Assembly: GCA_018398805.1 (NCBI GenBank) | Contig: JAGFBZ010000688.1 | Location: 248,001-312,000, forward strand | Source: Hirundichthys speculiger | Lineage: Eukaryota; Chordata; Actinopteri; Beloniformes; Exocoetidae | DNA: 64,000 nucleotides | Direction of reading: 5' to 3' | Shown: positions 1 through 10,739 of the stretch, piece after piece | Numbering within the stretch: position 1 is the stretch's first letter | Layout: the number at the start of each line of letters is the position of its first letter | The notes under the pieces: generated by a model | Told to the model about the DNA's origin: nothing | What the model saw: only the letters and a program-made list of their open reading frames with translations | Databases searched by the model: none | Translations under genes and position numbers: made by a program

Positions 1-2030
1 TGTGGTTTCTGCAGCTGTGTTGTGGTTTCTGCAGCTGTGTTGTGGCATTTGCAGCTGTGTTTTTGTTTCTGCAGCTGTGTCGTGGTTTTTTGCAGCTGTG
101 TGTGTTGTTTTATGCAGCTGTGTCGTGGTTTTCTGCAGCTGTGTGTCGTGGTTTTTGCGGCTGTGTTGTGGTTTCTGCAGTTGTGTCGTAGATTATGCAG
201 CTGTGTCAGTGGTTGGTCTGTTTCTGCAGCTGTGTTGTGGTTTCTGCAGCTGTGTCGGGTTTTCAGGTGTTTCTGCTTGTTTTTCTGCAGCTGTGTCGTG
301 GTTTTCTGCAGCTGTGTCGTGGTTTCTTGTCTGCAGCTGTGTTGTGGTTTTTTGCAGCAGTGTCGTGGTTTCTGCAGCGTGTCGTGGTTTTTGCAGCTGT
401 GTTTGCAGCTGTGTCGTGTTTGTGCAGCTGTGTTGTGGTTTTTTGCAGCTGTGTCGTGGTTTTCTGCAGCTGTGTCGTGGTTTCTGCAGCTGTGTCGTGG
501 TGGTTTCAAGCTGTGTCGTGGCGTTTGCAGCTGGTTGTGGCATTTCTGGCAGCTGTTTGTTGGTTTTCTGCAGCTGTGTTGTGGTTTTTGCAGCTGTGTT
601 GTGTTTTGTTGTGCAGCTGTGTCTGTGGTTTCTGCAGCTGTGTCGTGGTTTTTGTCTGTTGCTGTGTCATGGTTTCAGCTGTGTCGGGTTTTGCAGCTGT
701 GTCGTGGTTTCTGCAGCTGTGTTGTTTTTTTGCAGCTGTGTCATGGTTTCTTTTGGCAGCTGTGTCTGTGGGTTTTGGCAGCTGTGTCGTGGTTTCTGCA
801 GCTGTGTGTGGTTCTGTGTGTTGTGTGTTGTGGTTTCTGTGCAGTGTGTCATGGTTTCTGCAGCTGTGTCGTGGTTTTTGCAGCTGTGTCGTGGTTTTTG
901 CAGCTGTGTTGTGGTTTGCAGCTGTGTGGTTTTTTCAGCTGTGTCGTGGTTTCTGCAGCTGTGTCGTGGTTTCTGTCAGCTGTGTGGTGTTTGCAGCTGT
1001 GTCGTGTTTGCAGCTGTGTCGTGGTTTTGCAGCTGTGTCGTGGTTTTTTGCAGCTGTGTCGTGGCGTGTTGCAGCTGTGTCGCAGCTGTGTCGTTTCTGC
1101 AGCTGTGTCGTGGTTTTTGCAGCTGTGTCAGCTGGTGTGGTTTCTGCAGCTGTGTGGGTTTCAGCTGTGTCGTGGTTTCTTTGCAGCTGTGTCGTGTGTC
1201 GTTTGCAGCTGTGTTGTGGTTTCTGCAGCTGTGTCTGTGGTGTTCTGCAGCTGTGTCGTGGTTTCTGTTGTTTGCAGCTGTGTTGTGGTTTTTGCAGCTG
1301 TGTCGTGTGTTTTGCAGCTGTGTGTGTGTTTAGCTGTGTCATGGTTTTTCAGCTGCAGCTGTGTCGTGGTTTCTGCAGCTGTGTCGTGATTTCTGAAGCT
1401 GTGTGGTGGTTTCTACAGCTGTGTCGTGGTTTCTGCAGCTGTGTCGTGGCGTTTACTGCTGTGTCGTGGTTTTTGCAGCTGTGTCGTGGCGTTTGCAGCT
1501 GTGTTGTGGTTTTTGCAGCTGTGTCGTGGCGTTTGCAGCTGTGTCGTGGCTTTTGCAGCTGTGTCGTGGTGTTTGCAGCAGTGTTGTGGCTTTTGCAGCT
1601 GTGTTGTTGTTTTTGCAGCTGTGTTGTGGATTTTGCAGCTGTGTCGTGGCGTTTACAGCTGTGTCGTGGTTTTTTGCAGCTGTGTCGTGGCGTTTGCAGC
1701 TGTGTTGTGGTTTTTGCAGCTGTGTCATGGCGTTTCCAGCTGTGTCGTGGCGTTTGCAGCTGTGTCGTGGTTTTTGCAACTGTGTTGTGGTTTTTGCAGC
1801 TGTGTTGTGTTTTTGCAGCTGTGTTGTGTTTTTGCAGCTATGTTATGTTTTTGCAGCTGTGTCGTGGTTTCTGCAGCTGTGTCATGGTTTCTGCAGCTGT
1901 GTCGTGGTTTCTGCAGCTGTGTCGTGGTTTCTGCAGCTGTGTCGTGGTTTCTGCAGCTGGGTCGTGGTTTTTGCAGCTGTGTCATGGCGTTTGCAGCTGT
2001 GTCGTGGTTTCTGCAGCTGTGTCGTGGCTA
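1..2030. repeat. 2-kb minisatellite, 21-bp unit rich in CAGCTG
   Basis: The stretch is an almost uninterrupted tandem array of a unit close to GTGGTTTCTGCAGCTGTGTC plus G, with C/T and TTT/TCT variants, roughly 90-100 copies. The left end is cut by the window edge. The left 1.3 kb is degenerate with many indels. The right part (about 1400-2030) is more regular and alternates GTGGTTT with GTGGCGTTT variants. Because 21 bp is a multiple of three and the unit has no stop on this strand, long open frames run through it; these are repeat artefacts, not genes. Nearly every unit carries the E-box CAGCTG within GCAGCTGTG. The array ends about 1.4 kb upstream of the first chemokine gene. Confidence 0.97.
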
Positions 2031-3310
2031 AAACTACAACCACTACAGTTGCCCCTTATCTTAGGTTGCACACACATGACTACGACTGCACTACCATGAA
2101 ACAAAAGACTGCTGGGTTAAAAAAAAAAAAACAGTCTTCACATCCAGTTCTTCACTTTAACGGTTGCATCATTCTTGGCAGAGCTTCGTTTTCTGCCGGG
2201 AAAGCTTTATCTCATGTTGCTCAACAGTTCCCACATTGTAATGTGCCGTTTGGATGCATGGAATTACAATGAACTCTCTCAAACCCACAGACTGGAGCGC
2301 TGCCCGCACTCATCCAACAAAAAATGCCGCTGTGACAATGAAATTACTTTCGATTTTGCATGAAGAGAGTCAAGACCCCATTAAAGATGAGTGATCTTTT
2401 ATAAGGCTTTACTTCCTCTGCTTTTACAGCAGACATTTCTGATTTGTAGCTTTAGGCTCCAAAATATGATCATGAAGTTGGCAACTTGGAGCTGTAAAGA
2501 GCGAACAGTCCGTAGTTATCGTGGCTCGCAGTGCTGTGAGCTGCACAAAGAAACTGCTGCGACCAGGTTTTGGGTTGGCCTGGAGGGGTGCCGGGGTAAA
2601 GCGGCTGCTACCCGCCTTGGACCGGCCTCGCAGAGGCGCATGGGTGCCAGACAGCACAGCAGACGGAGAACGTGGTCGATTCGGTGCGTGGGCCGCCACC
2701 AGCTCGGCCCGTGGCTGCAGGTGGCCGCCGAACCCCCGGGCCAAGGCTGGGCTAGCCACGGTTAGCTCCGGCTCAGCCAGACTTCCATCGGTGCTTATTT
2801 TAGCTCCGGCTTTCCTCGTTTCAGAGCTCCCTCGACCAAACGACGCCTAAGACGAGGGCAGCTTTGTCCGTTGAAGCTACACCCTCCAGTGACGTCACAG
2901 AGGCTTTGTCCTGTTCTTTTTTTCATACAGCTTCAAATCAATAGTTGATTTTTAAATCACAGCTGGAAGTGACACAGATGCATAAAAATCCACATTTAAA
3001 TTTTTCCAGTTACACCCCATCACAGCCACGACACACTTCTTTATTACTTGTCTGCACGTCGCTCATCAGTTTACCCATTTTTGAGGAAAATAACTCCTTC
3101 ATGCCTGATGAATTATAACGAATATTGGCACGGAAACCCTAAGAAACGTCTCTGGCTTGAGAAGATCAACTGAGCAGATGTGCGGAGAAGAGCTCTTGGC
3201 AGCGAACGGCGCCGAGGAGGAGCTGAGCTGTAATTGTCTCGGCACGTGCGAGGCCGCTGCCAACTGCCTCCCACTTCCAGTCAATGAAATCCCAATTTTT
3301 TGGTTTCACT
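2031..3310. other. Intergenic stretch, no gene recognised
   Basis: I find no recognisable gene here. Bases about 2560-2850 are noticeably GC- and CpG-rich compared with the flanks. Open frames in that block show no familiar motif. A short motif with a CRE-like core (GTGACGTCACAGAGGCTTTG) at about 2889 recurs elsewhere in the window, which suggests a dispersed repeat. Confidence 0.5.
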
Positions 3311-3323
3311 TTCTGTTGCGGTG

Positions 3324-3330
3324 TATAAAT
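3324..3330 (+). promoter_or_regulatory. TATA box of chemokine gene 1
   Basis: TATAAAT lies about 100 bp upstream of the ATG at 3431, a normal spacing for a short 5' UTR. A sequence resembling a degenerate NF-kB site (reverse complement of GAAATCCC) lies about 40 bp further upstream; this is only suggestive. Confidence 0.6.
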
Positions 3331-3430
3331 CTCACCTGCTGCTCGCTCTCCCCGCCACAGCAGCGACCTTCACGCTCCCGAAGAAGCTCACAGCCGAGCA
3401 CGACAGCAGACCCAACGAAGCTCCGGAGAC

Positions 3431-3950
3431 ATGGCCTCTCGAGTCGCAGCGCTGTTCTTGCTGGCCGTCATCTGCCTCGGACTCGCAGCAGGTAGAGACT
3501 CGTATTTCATCTTTATATTTCAGGAGTCCTGGTTGCAGGTGCAGGTTGCATGTCGATCTTAGTTTGCACCTGATTCCAGCTGAACTCACCTGTTGTCGTG
3601 TTTGTTTCTCCTGCAGCTGAAGGTTCCCGTGGACTGCTGCTTGCAGGTCAGCGATAAACCGCTGAACTTCAAAAACATCGTGGGGTACCACATTCAGGAG
3701 GCCGGGAAAGGCTGCGACATCAGCGCTACTGTGTAAGTGTCAACCGAGATTTTAAAAAAATGAATAAGATAAAAGATTACTTAGCCTTATTTTCCCAGTT
3801 CTTCTGCACGAAGCTCAACTCTCCTCGATCTGCTTCCTCAGGTTCAACATGAGGAACAGGATGCGCTTCTGCATCGTCCACCCGACTGGGAGCAAATGGG
3901 TGCAGAAGTACGTCGAGCGTCTGGACAAGAATAAAAAAGCAAGCGCATAA
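3431..3950 (+). pseudogene. CC chemokine, CCL19/21/25-like, with a +1 frame break
   Basis: Secreted CC chemokines act on G-protein-coupled receptors of leukocytes. Exon 1 (3431-3491) codes for a signal peptide starting MASRVAALFLLAVICLGLAA. Exon 2 (3617-3732) holds the adjacent-cysteine motif VDCCLQVSD, then the third cysteine in KGCDISATV. Exon 3 (3842-3950) holds the fourth cysteine in MRFCIVHP and the C-terminal helix motif KWVQKYVERLDK. Splice sites are canonical (CAG/GTAGAG, TGCAG/CT, GT/GTAAGT, CAG/GT). The exons total 61+116+109 = 286 nt, one base too many. Exon 1 leaves phase 1, while the CC-motif frame of exon 2 needs phase 0 from its first base. Joined as read, the protein stops soon after the signal peptide. 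Explanations are a one-base insertion near the start of exon 2 (about 3619-3623), an assembly error, or an unusual splice. The other features look normal: TATA box, three-exon structure and polyA signal. It may therefore be a working gene with a sequence error. The subfamily assignment is by general resemblance only. Confidence 0.85.
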
Positions 3951-4410
3951 GCAAGGTAAAATATATATGTGTATAAATTTAGATTTGTTCCATTTAAATG
4001 CACCGTGCACGAGCTGATTTTCCCTCCGCTCTGCTTCCTCACAGCTGCAGGAAACGGACCTCCGGACGTCTCGGCTCGGAGCTGGAGACCAACATGTCTG
4101 GAGGATCAAACTCCTCCAGCTGTGGGAGAATCGTCTCATTCACGATGATATTTTGTACGTCTTCATGAATTCAAACTGGCTGAAGATTCAGTTGCGTGTC
4201 TTTGTTTTTCCCTTTTGTGCTGTTCTTGTCGTGTGTTAGTAGTGAGATGCAAAGACTTGCCAGGAACTGTTTGTGACGATGAAACAGTTGTTTATCACAG
4301 TACTGTAAGCTACTTTTGAAAAAATTAAAATGCATTTATATAGCTGTTATTGTGCTGACAAAATGTGATGTTTCAGATTTGAAATAAACTTTAAGGTTGT
4401 TTTGTAAATC
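3951..4410 (+). other. 3' UTR of chemokine gene 1 with an intron and polyA signal
   Basis: Five bases after the stop codon there is a donor (AAG/GTAAAA, intron from 3956). It pairs with an acceptor (CTCACAG) whose exon starts at 4045, so the last exon appears wholly untranslated. An AATAAA polyadenylation signal is at 4383-4388. A 3' UTR intron this close to the stop would not normally trigger nonsense-mediated decay, because the stop lies within about 10 nt of the junction. Confidence 0.6.
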
Positions 4411-4585
4411 ATCATCGCCGTCTTTCTTTGCTAAACTGGAACACGACATCTAACTTTATCCTCCTGGTGTCAAAATAAAACATGGACATGAGTTTCTGAC
4501 TTCGTCTGACGCTCGCCATCAGTCGCCGTTACCCGTCAGAGACTCTAAGAACGATTTTAAAAAGTCTCACCAGGAAGATGAGATA

Positions 4586-5028
4586 CACTGCAAATTATTT
4601 GGTTCTTACCAAGAAAAAAAAAAACTTACATTTACATTTTTCTTGTTTTAATAATTACTTTCTTATTTTAAGTCTTCAATTTAATCAGTATAATCTTATA
4701 TCAAGTAAAACTTTACTTTTTTGTCTCAAACAGGCAGGGAATCCTAAAATGAGACAATTAGCACTTAAAATAAGATATATTACATTTTTCCTCCCTCCTC
4801 ATCTCCTCTCCTCATCATAATAAATCTTGTTTTAAGATTCAATAACAAACCATACATTTCTTAAACAACATTTCTAGAAACAAGTGTTCCTACAATCTTA
4901 ATTTAAGAAATCTTACCAAGTGAAATTATCTTGCTGCATGGACAGATTTTTTTTAACTTGTTTTTAGAACTTTTTTCCTTAGTTGTAGTGTTTTTATCTT
5001 GTTTGAAGACCCCCTTTTTTTTGCAGTG
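4586..5028. mobile_element. MITE with CACTGCAAA termini and TA target duplication
   Basis: The element begins CACTGCAAA and ends TTTGCAGTG, an inverted terminal repeat. It is flanked by TA at 4584-4585 and 5029-5030, as expected for Tc1/mariner-type insertion. The interior is AT-rich with no coding potential. Confidence 0.75.
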
Positions 5029-5166
5029 TACAAGGAGGTAAAGACAGGGGGCAGACTTTCAAAATAAAGCAGGAAGTAACCAAGACGGAGGAACAAAGAA
5101 GACAAGAAACAAGGAAAAACCAGAAAACACACACAGAGAAATAAACAGCAAAGATAAACAGATGTA

Positions 5167-5826
5167 CAGTGGTACCGCTACATACGAAACGTCTCTATAA
5201 ACGAAATTTTCAGGTTACGAAACGTCTCAACGGGAAAATATTGCCTCTAGTTACGAAAGAAATTTCAGGATACGAAAGTCATAAATCCAGTAGCGCTGCT
5301 ACTCGCAGCTCCCAGAGTTGACCGAACGTAAACATAGCTGTCGGCTCTGTATCTCGGTTTGAAAGCGGTGCGTCTGAGCTGCTCTGCCATTGGCTATCGC
5401 TTAGCATCTTCCTGGCATCCCATTGGCTAGGAGGGCCCCTTGTCTGTATGAGCGTAACCCAGCAACCCAGATAAACAAACAATTATCACCTCCGCCAAGG
5501 AGGTTATGTTTTTGCTGACGTTTATCTGTCTGTGTTCAAGATAACTCAAAAAGTTATGGATGGATTTTGATGAAATTTTCAGGAGTTGTCAGAAATGTGA
5601 AAAGGAAGAACTGATTTCATTTTGGGTGTGATCCGGAAGAAATCCTGGATTCTGGATCACTTTCAAATTTTCAATAATTTTTGCGTTTAGTGGAGGTCTT
5701 AATAATAATGTTTGAATTTTGGGGGGCTTGGAACAGATTAGGACATTTACATCCTCTACTTATGAAAGTTTCAGGTTATGTAACTACTTCCAGAACCAAT
5801 TAATTTTGTAAGTAGAAGTACCACTG
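5167..5826. mobile_element. pogo/Tigger-like non-autonomous DNA transposon
   Basis: Terminal inverted repeats CAGTGGTACC and GGTACCACTG are flanked by TA at 5165-5166 and 5827-5828. Subterminal sequence repeats the 'ATACGAAA / TTACGAAA' motif typical of Tigger-like ends. A dispersed-repeat segment (about 5490-5690, starting CACCTCCGCCAAGGAGGTTA) sits inside it. Related copies occur at about 32790-33200 and 47930-48055. Confidence 0.75.
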
Positions 5827-5828
5827 TA

Positions 5829-6210
5829 TAAGGCTTCAAATCAAACACCAAAAACCAAGAAGCAAATGTAGTACGATATCGATATACGTACATTAATATC
5901 AATATATGTATATTTTTAAAAATGCCTGTTTTTGATTTTGTTGAGATGAATAACATTTTATAATAAAATATAACATAACAAAATTGAAATTGAAATAGAC
6001 CAATTAAACTTTTTTTTTTTTTCAAGAAATATTTCAGGTTAAAGCCATAAAGTAACACTGCCACAGTGGTAAAGACTGAAAAAAATGGAGATTCTGTTTA
6101 AAATTTGAATACAATAATTATCATTATTAACAATAATAATCAAGTTGAGCAGCTATATTTATTTTCCCAAACATGGCTAGCTGCATTGCATTTTCCATAC
6201 AAACCCTGGT
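5829..6210. other. AT-rich intergenic DNA
   Basis: This is low-complexity AT-rich sequence with short ATA and AAT runs. I see no gene or recognisable element. Confidence 0.5.
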
Positions 6211-6560
6211 TTGTTCATTAGGGCTGGGCCGATACACTTTTGTGCCGATTCGATTCTCCTACGATTTTTGGGTCCCGATTCGATTTATATTGCGATTCTG
6301 ATTAAATAAGTATTGCATTTCGATTTTACCAAGTTTGCGATTTTTATATTTCAATTATTGAAATATAAAAATCATATAATAATAATATTAAATATTATAT
6401 TTATTATATGTAATTATTGATTATTATATATAATATTATAATAATATATTCTTATTATTCTTATTATTATATTATTTTAAGTATGAAATAATAATAAAAA
6501 ATATAAAGATTAAATAAGTTGTTTTTTTTTTTTAAAATGCGCAATTTCTGTAGTTTAGAG

Positions 6561-6785
6561 CAGAGGTGTTCAACCCTGGTCCTCCAGGCACCCTATCCAG
6601 CAGGTTTTAGATGTTTCCTCTTCTTCTTCACACCGTGATACAAGTGGCTGTGTCATCAACAGACTTGTGCAGACTTTGAGGACAACCTGATAACGACCAT
6701 TAATTAAAATCAGGTGTGTTGAAGCTGGGAAACCTCTAAAACCTGCTGGATAGGGTGCCTCGAGGACCAGGGTTGAAGACCTCTG
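6561..6785. mobile_element. Nested MITE (C) with long terminal inverted repeats
   Basis: The element starts CAGAGGTGTTCAACCCTGGT and ends with the near-perfect inverse complement. It is flanked by a perfect 8-bp duplication GTTTAGAG (6553-6560 and 6786-6793). The inverted repeats extend about 45 bp each side, covering the ACCCTATCCAGCAGG segment. Removing it joins the flanks into the terminus of element B, so it inserted last. Confidence 0.85.
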
Positions 6786-7393
6786 GTTTAGAGGTCTTCA
6801 CGGGTCCACTTTCATGGACCCGACCCCGAATGGAGCTGTGAAAATTCGACCCGAAACCGACCCGACCCGAGCTATTATCATAAGTTCGGGAGTCCAAACC
6901 TGAATGGACCCGCAATTTTTGGAACCGTAAACGACCCGACCCGAGTCTTTAGTTTCCGACCACGAACTGAACCGAGTTACCCGAATAGAACCGAGACAAT
7001 ACAGCCTATAGTTGCTAATTTTAAAAGTTGTCTAGCGTTGAATAAAACTTGATTTTCTTACCTAAAGTTGTCTTCTTCTACCCGGTTCAGTTGCTACATA
7101 GGCTACGTGATGGAAACGACAATAAATCCACGTCGTTATTCTCTTTGCGGATACAGATGCTGTTGATAGCAACTGCTAACGCTAATAGCCTACACCGGTC
7201 AGGACGTGTCGTGAATATGTTCTCTCATCCAGCGTTGTCATGTTGGCGATCCGTTGTGCTTTACAGCTGCCGGTAAACAAACCGGTAATAACACGCTACG
7301 GCAACACGACTGTTTCATGACAAACACGCCACGTTAATGAATAATTAATTAAACTAACCCGGGGCCTGACATTAGCTGCCACCGCCAGTATCT

Positions 7394-7687
7394 TTAACTC
7401 TCGAGTAAACGCGGACCCAGCCTGTCAGAGAGCTCCGACCTCTCTGGGTGGTGGCGAAGGATGTGCGCCGTCATGTTCGTGGTGTTACCACAGTAAGAGA
7501 TTTGACTGCGACAACACTTACATATGGCTTTCCTCATATCGAGCTCTCCTGCCTCGTGCTTTTTATTAAAACCAAATAAAGTCCATACGTTTGATTTGAA
7601 ATGGGGCGGTGTGGGAAAGAGTTCAGACTCTGTGAAAGTACTCCGCTCGCTGCACTCCGCCATTTTGTCACGTGAATTTGCCGGCAT
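7394..7687 (-). pseudogene. hAT transposase N-terminus, BED zinc finger relic
   Basis: The 97-residue frame carries an aromatic-rich start (SNVWTLFGFNKK), the ligand pair CKCC and the pair HILRHH. This is the layout of BED/ZBED fingers at the N-terminus of hAT transposases. It ends shortly after the finger, so no catalytic RNase-H-like domain is present here. It lies in element A in inverse orientation to the direction in which I list A's left end. Confidence 0.75.
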
Positions 7688-7875
7688 TCTGGTTACTATG
7701 GTGACACACGTGCTTCTATTTCCGGAAGTGTAGATGACAAAAGAGACAGCGAGTGGAGTATTTCCACGGAGCCAAAAATCGATTCGTGTATGAGAATCGA
7801 TTTTTTAAAATCCCAAGAAAAAAATTGCGATTAATATAAAAATCGATTTTTTTTTGGCCCAGCCCTATTGTTCAT

Positions 7876-8358
7876 GTTTTTAAATTTTTTCAGATATGTG
7901 TTTTAAGTCTTTCAGTCCTGTCTAATCCATGCTGGGTCTGATCTGCAGGTTTGAAAAAGGAGACAATAAAGCATTGCTGTCATTACATGCCGTTAGCCGA
8001 CCTTCTTACTGAACCAGCTCCTCGAAAATGTCCGGTTGTCCTGTCGTCCTCTGTCTTTGGACGACTGTTGAATGATGACGTCAGGCTGATCAGGTCCAAG
8101 ATCTTTGACTCTCAACTTCTGCAGTGTTCTCCTCTCAAAAGGCGTTGCTTTTAATGATTGAACAGTTTTCTCTTTCCATTCTTGCTAGCGAAAATACTCT
8201 TTCTTCCCGCGGACTCCTTCTGGCGCACTGACAGATGTGCCGCGAGCCGGTTGCTCTCTGCTGCCACCCTGTGGCTGACAGCGTGTACAGCAGCACCATT
8301 CAAATGAATGTGCGCCCCACCAAGCTCTCCTGTCTCTTGTATTGAGAGGATCGAACTG
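7876..8358. other. Intergenic DNA, no gene recognised
   Basis: No motif, splice-bounded frame or repeat that I recognise lies between the hAT element and the L1 insertion. Confidence 0.45.
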
Positions 8359-8370
8359 CGCATGTACAAC

Positions 8371-8828
8371 TTTTTTTTTTTTTTTTTTTTTTTTATTGAA
8401 CACAAACAATTTTAGTACAAAAACACACGTAGAGGAGATACAGTATAAGGCATTATAGCAATCAGAAACAAAAACAACAACAAATACAGTATTTAGGGGG
8501 TAGTGATGAAAAAGACTTACAAACAAAAAAATAAAAGAAAAAACAAATATACATAAAATTTAAAAATAATAGTAAGACAGTAGAAGGCAACGACATTTCA
8601 AAATAAAACAGGATTAAAATAAAAGATATATTGATATATCAGCTGATGATTTTTTAGCAGAATTACTTGACTTTGTTTTCTTCAGAGAGACCGAAAAAAG
8701 TTGGAAATCATTTAAAAAACATTGAAAAGAGGGTTTTATTTTCCTCCACTTGCAACAGTGGATGTGATATTTAGCAATTAACAGAATAACGTTCACCAAA
8801 AAAGACACTAATTTGTCCATATAAAAAA
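8371..8828 (-). mobile_element. 5'-truncated L1-type LINE insertion
   Basis: The insertion starts with a run of about 23 T (the poly-A tail on the minus strand). It is flanked by a perfect 11-bp target duplication GCATGTACAAC (8360-8370 and 8829-8839). The minus strand near its far end encodes a typical C-terminal L1 ORF2 motif, KYHIHCCKWRKIKPSFQCFL. Only the last few hundred bases of the LINE were integrated, as expected for target-primed reverse transcription. Confidence 0.85.
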
Positions 8829-8839
8829 GCATGTACAAC

Positions 8840-9745
8840 CAGCCGGAAACATGTGACCTATCCGTAAAACATATTTTAATCTATATTTTATTGTAGATTA
8901 CACATATTACTCACTAACTCTATGATAACTCATTTTAAAACTATACAGTATATATTTCAAAGTAATTAAGTCCTCAGATGTGGGGAGAGGTGGGGCGGCG
9001 CTCTAGCGCCCTCTACTGACCAGCCGCTGCTGTTCATTCATTCATTTATACATGCAGATGCATTTTTCTTTTTTTTTCTATCTCTGTCCATGTCGTCCCG
9101 TCATTTTCCTCTGGTGACCTCCTCCTTCTTTGCTCCGCTGTGCACGTGCACGTGCGCTCCCATGACGCCGGGACTTGCCCTCTGCTGTTACCGCCAACAG
9201 TTGTTTGTTGTGAGCGGTTTCGGGTCAACGCACCGCCGACAACATCGGTCCCTGAGAGGAAGCGGCGATGATGTTTAGATTCCCGCTCGTCTCGTAACCA
9301 CATCGGAGAGGTGTCTGAATCCAGATAAGGACTCGCATTCCCAGCAGACCGCAGAGAACCGGTCGTGTTTCAGCAACTTGCCACTTCAAATAAAGGCCAG
9401 ATGATGCTCCTTCTTCTTCTTCCTCTTCTTTTTTTTCTACAGCTCATGTAAACGAACATGTGAACTGAAAGTCCTGCCGTTACGTTTCTGCATATTCACT
9501 TCAGCTTTCCTCTCAGCGAGCGCGACCTTTTCCCAGAAGAGATGACCTCTGAAGGTCAGGAAAAGCAGCGCGAGTCAGGAAACGCGAGGCCAGAGTTTAT
9601 CGGGCCTGCAGTTCTGTTCATCTCTGCAGTTCTGTTTCTGTTGGTTTCTCTGGAAGCAACTTTCGCTTTCCACTTCCAGTGAGCATGTCAGTAAACACTT
9701 CATCCTGCAGATTCATTTGAGCCTCTTCACAGGAATAAATTAAAG
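8840..9745. other. Intergenic DNA, no gene recognised
   Basis: The stretch is mixed AT-rich and moderately GC-rich sequence. Open frames of 60-85 codons around 9050-9300 overlap on both strands and show no known motif. Confidence 0.45.
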
Positions 9746-9753
9746 GTCTGGAA

Positions 9754-10529
9754 TAGAGGTCTTCGGAACAACCCGAAAACCCGAGGTTCTAACCCGACCC
9801 GAATCGGGTTTCGGGTCCATTCAAAAGACGCGACTCCAGGTTGTGGTCTGAATCGGTACAGTTAGTCTCGGGTCCGGTCGGTGCTCTCTGACAGGCTGGG
9901 TCCACGTTTACTCCAGAGAGGTAAAGATATCAGCGGTGGCAGCTAATGTCAGGACTCAGGGCAGTTTAATTAATTATTCATTAACGTGGCGTGTTTGTCA
10001 TGAAACAATCGTGTTGCCGTAGCGTGTTATTAGCGTGTTATTAGTGGTTTGCCCAGCAGCTGTAAAACACAACGGATCACTAACATGACAACGCTGGATG
10101 AGAGAACATGTTCACGACACGTCCTGAGGCTAGGCTATTAGCGTTAACAGTTGCTACCAATAGCATCTGTATCCACAAAGAAAATAACAACGTGGATTTA
10201 TTGTTGTTTCCATCACGTAGCCTATGTAGCAACTGAACCGGTAGAAGAAGACAACTTTAGTTTAGAAAATCAAGTTTTATTCAACGCTTAGACAACTTTT
10301 AACATGAGCAACTATGGGCTGGATTGTCTCGGTTCTATTCGGGTAACTCGGTCCGGTTCGTGGTCAGAAAATAAAGACTCGGGTCGGTTCCGGGCCCAAA
10401 TATTGCGGGTCCATTGGGGTTCGAACTCCCGGACTCATGATAATAGCTCGGGTCGGGTCAGTTTCAGGTCGAATTTTCACGGGTCCATTCGGGTTCAGGT
10501 CCATGAAAGTGGACCCGTGAAGACCTCTA
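9754..10529 (-). mobile_element. Complete hAT-type element (family B)
   Basis: The ends are TAGAGGTCTT and AAGACCTCTA with a perfect 8-bp duplication GTCTGGAA (9746-9753 and 10530-10537). Subterminal DNA is built from many short GACCCG/CGGGTC motifs in both orientations, which could be transposase-binding repeats. The same family is present complete at 54271-55051 (opposite orientation) and partly inside element A (from 6556). The interior retains no readable transposase. Confidence 0.88.
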
Positions 10530-10739
10530 GTCTGGAACTGTATGAAGAGCCTTGCAAAAACGAATATTTGTAATAAAACACTTTATAAAGACAGGGCACA
10601 GGTAGACTCCAGGTGGCGCTTAAGCTCCTCCCCCTTAATCGTCTGACCGGTTGGACGCTGTTTCTGCAAAACAACCACTGAGATGTTTCACCGTCAAAAG
10701 TAGCGGTAGTAGATAAAAATTCACGGTGTTGCATGAGTC

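Larger units (their letters stand above)
6219..7867 (-). mobile_element. hAT transposon (A) with nested insertions and a BED-finger relic
   Basis: The ends are TAGGGCTGGGCC and GGCCCAGCCCTA, flanked by a perfect 8-bp duplication TTGTTCAT (6211-6218 and 7868-7875). That is the hAT hallmark. An AT-rich zone follows the left end. Inside lie the left part of a second hAT-type element (B, TAGAGGTCTT terminus, from about 6556) and a third (C, 6561-6785). Near the right end a minus-strand BED zinc-finger frame is readable. It contains SNVWTLFGF, then CKCC and HILRHH as metal ligands. Confidence 0.85.

Noticed and set aside
2..2272. Long open frames of 289-634 codons rich in Cys, Val and Trp
   Set aside because: They are the three forward readings of a 21-bp tandem repeat without stops and have no start context, splice sites or domain.
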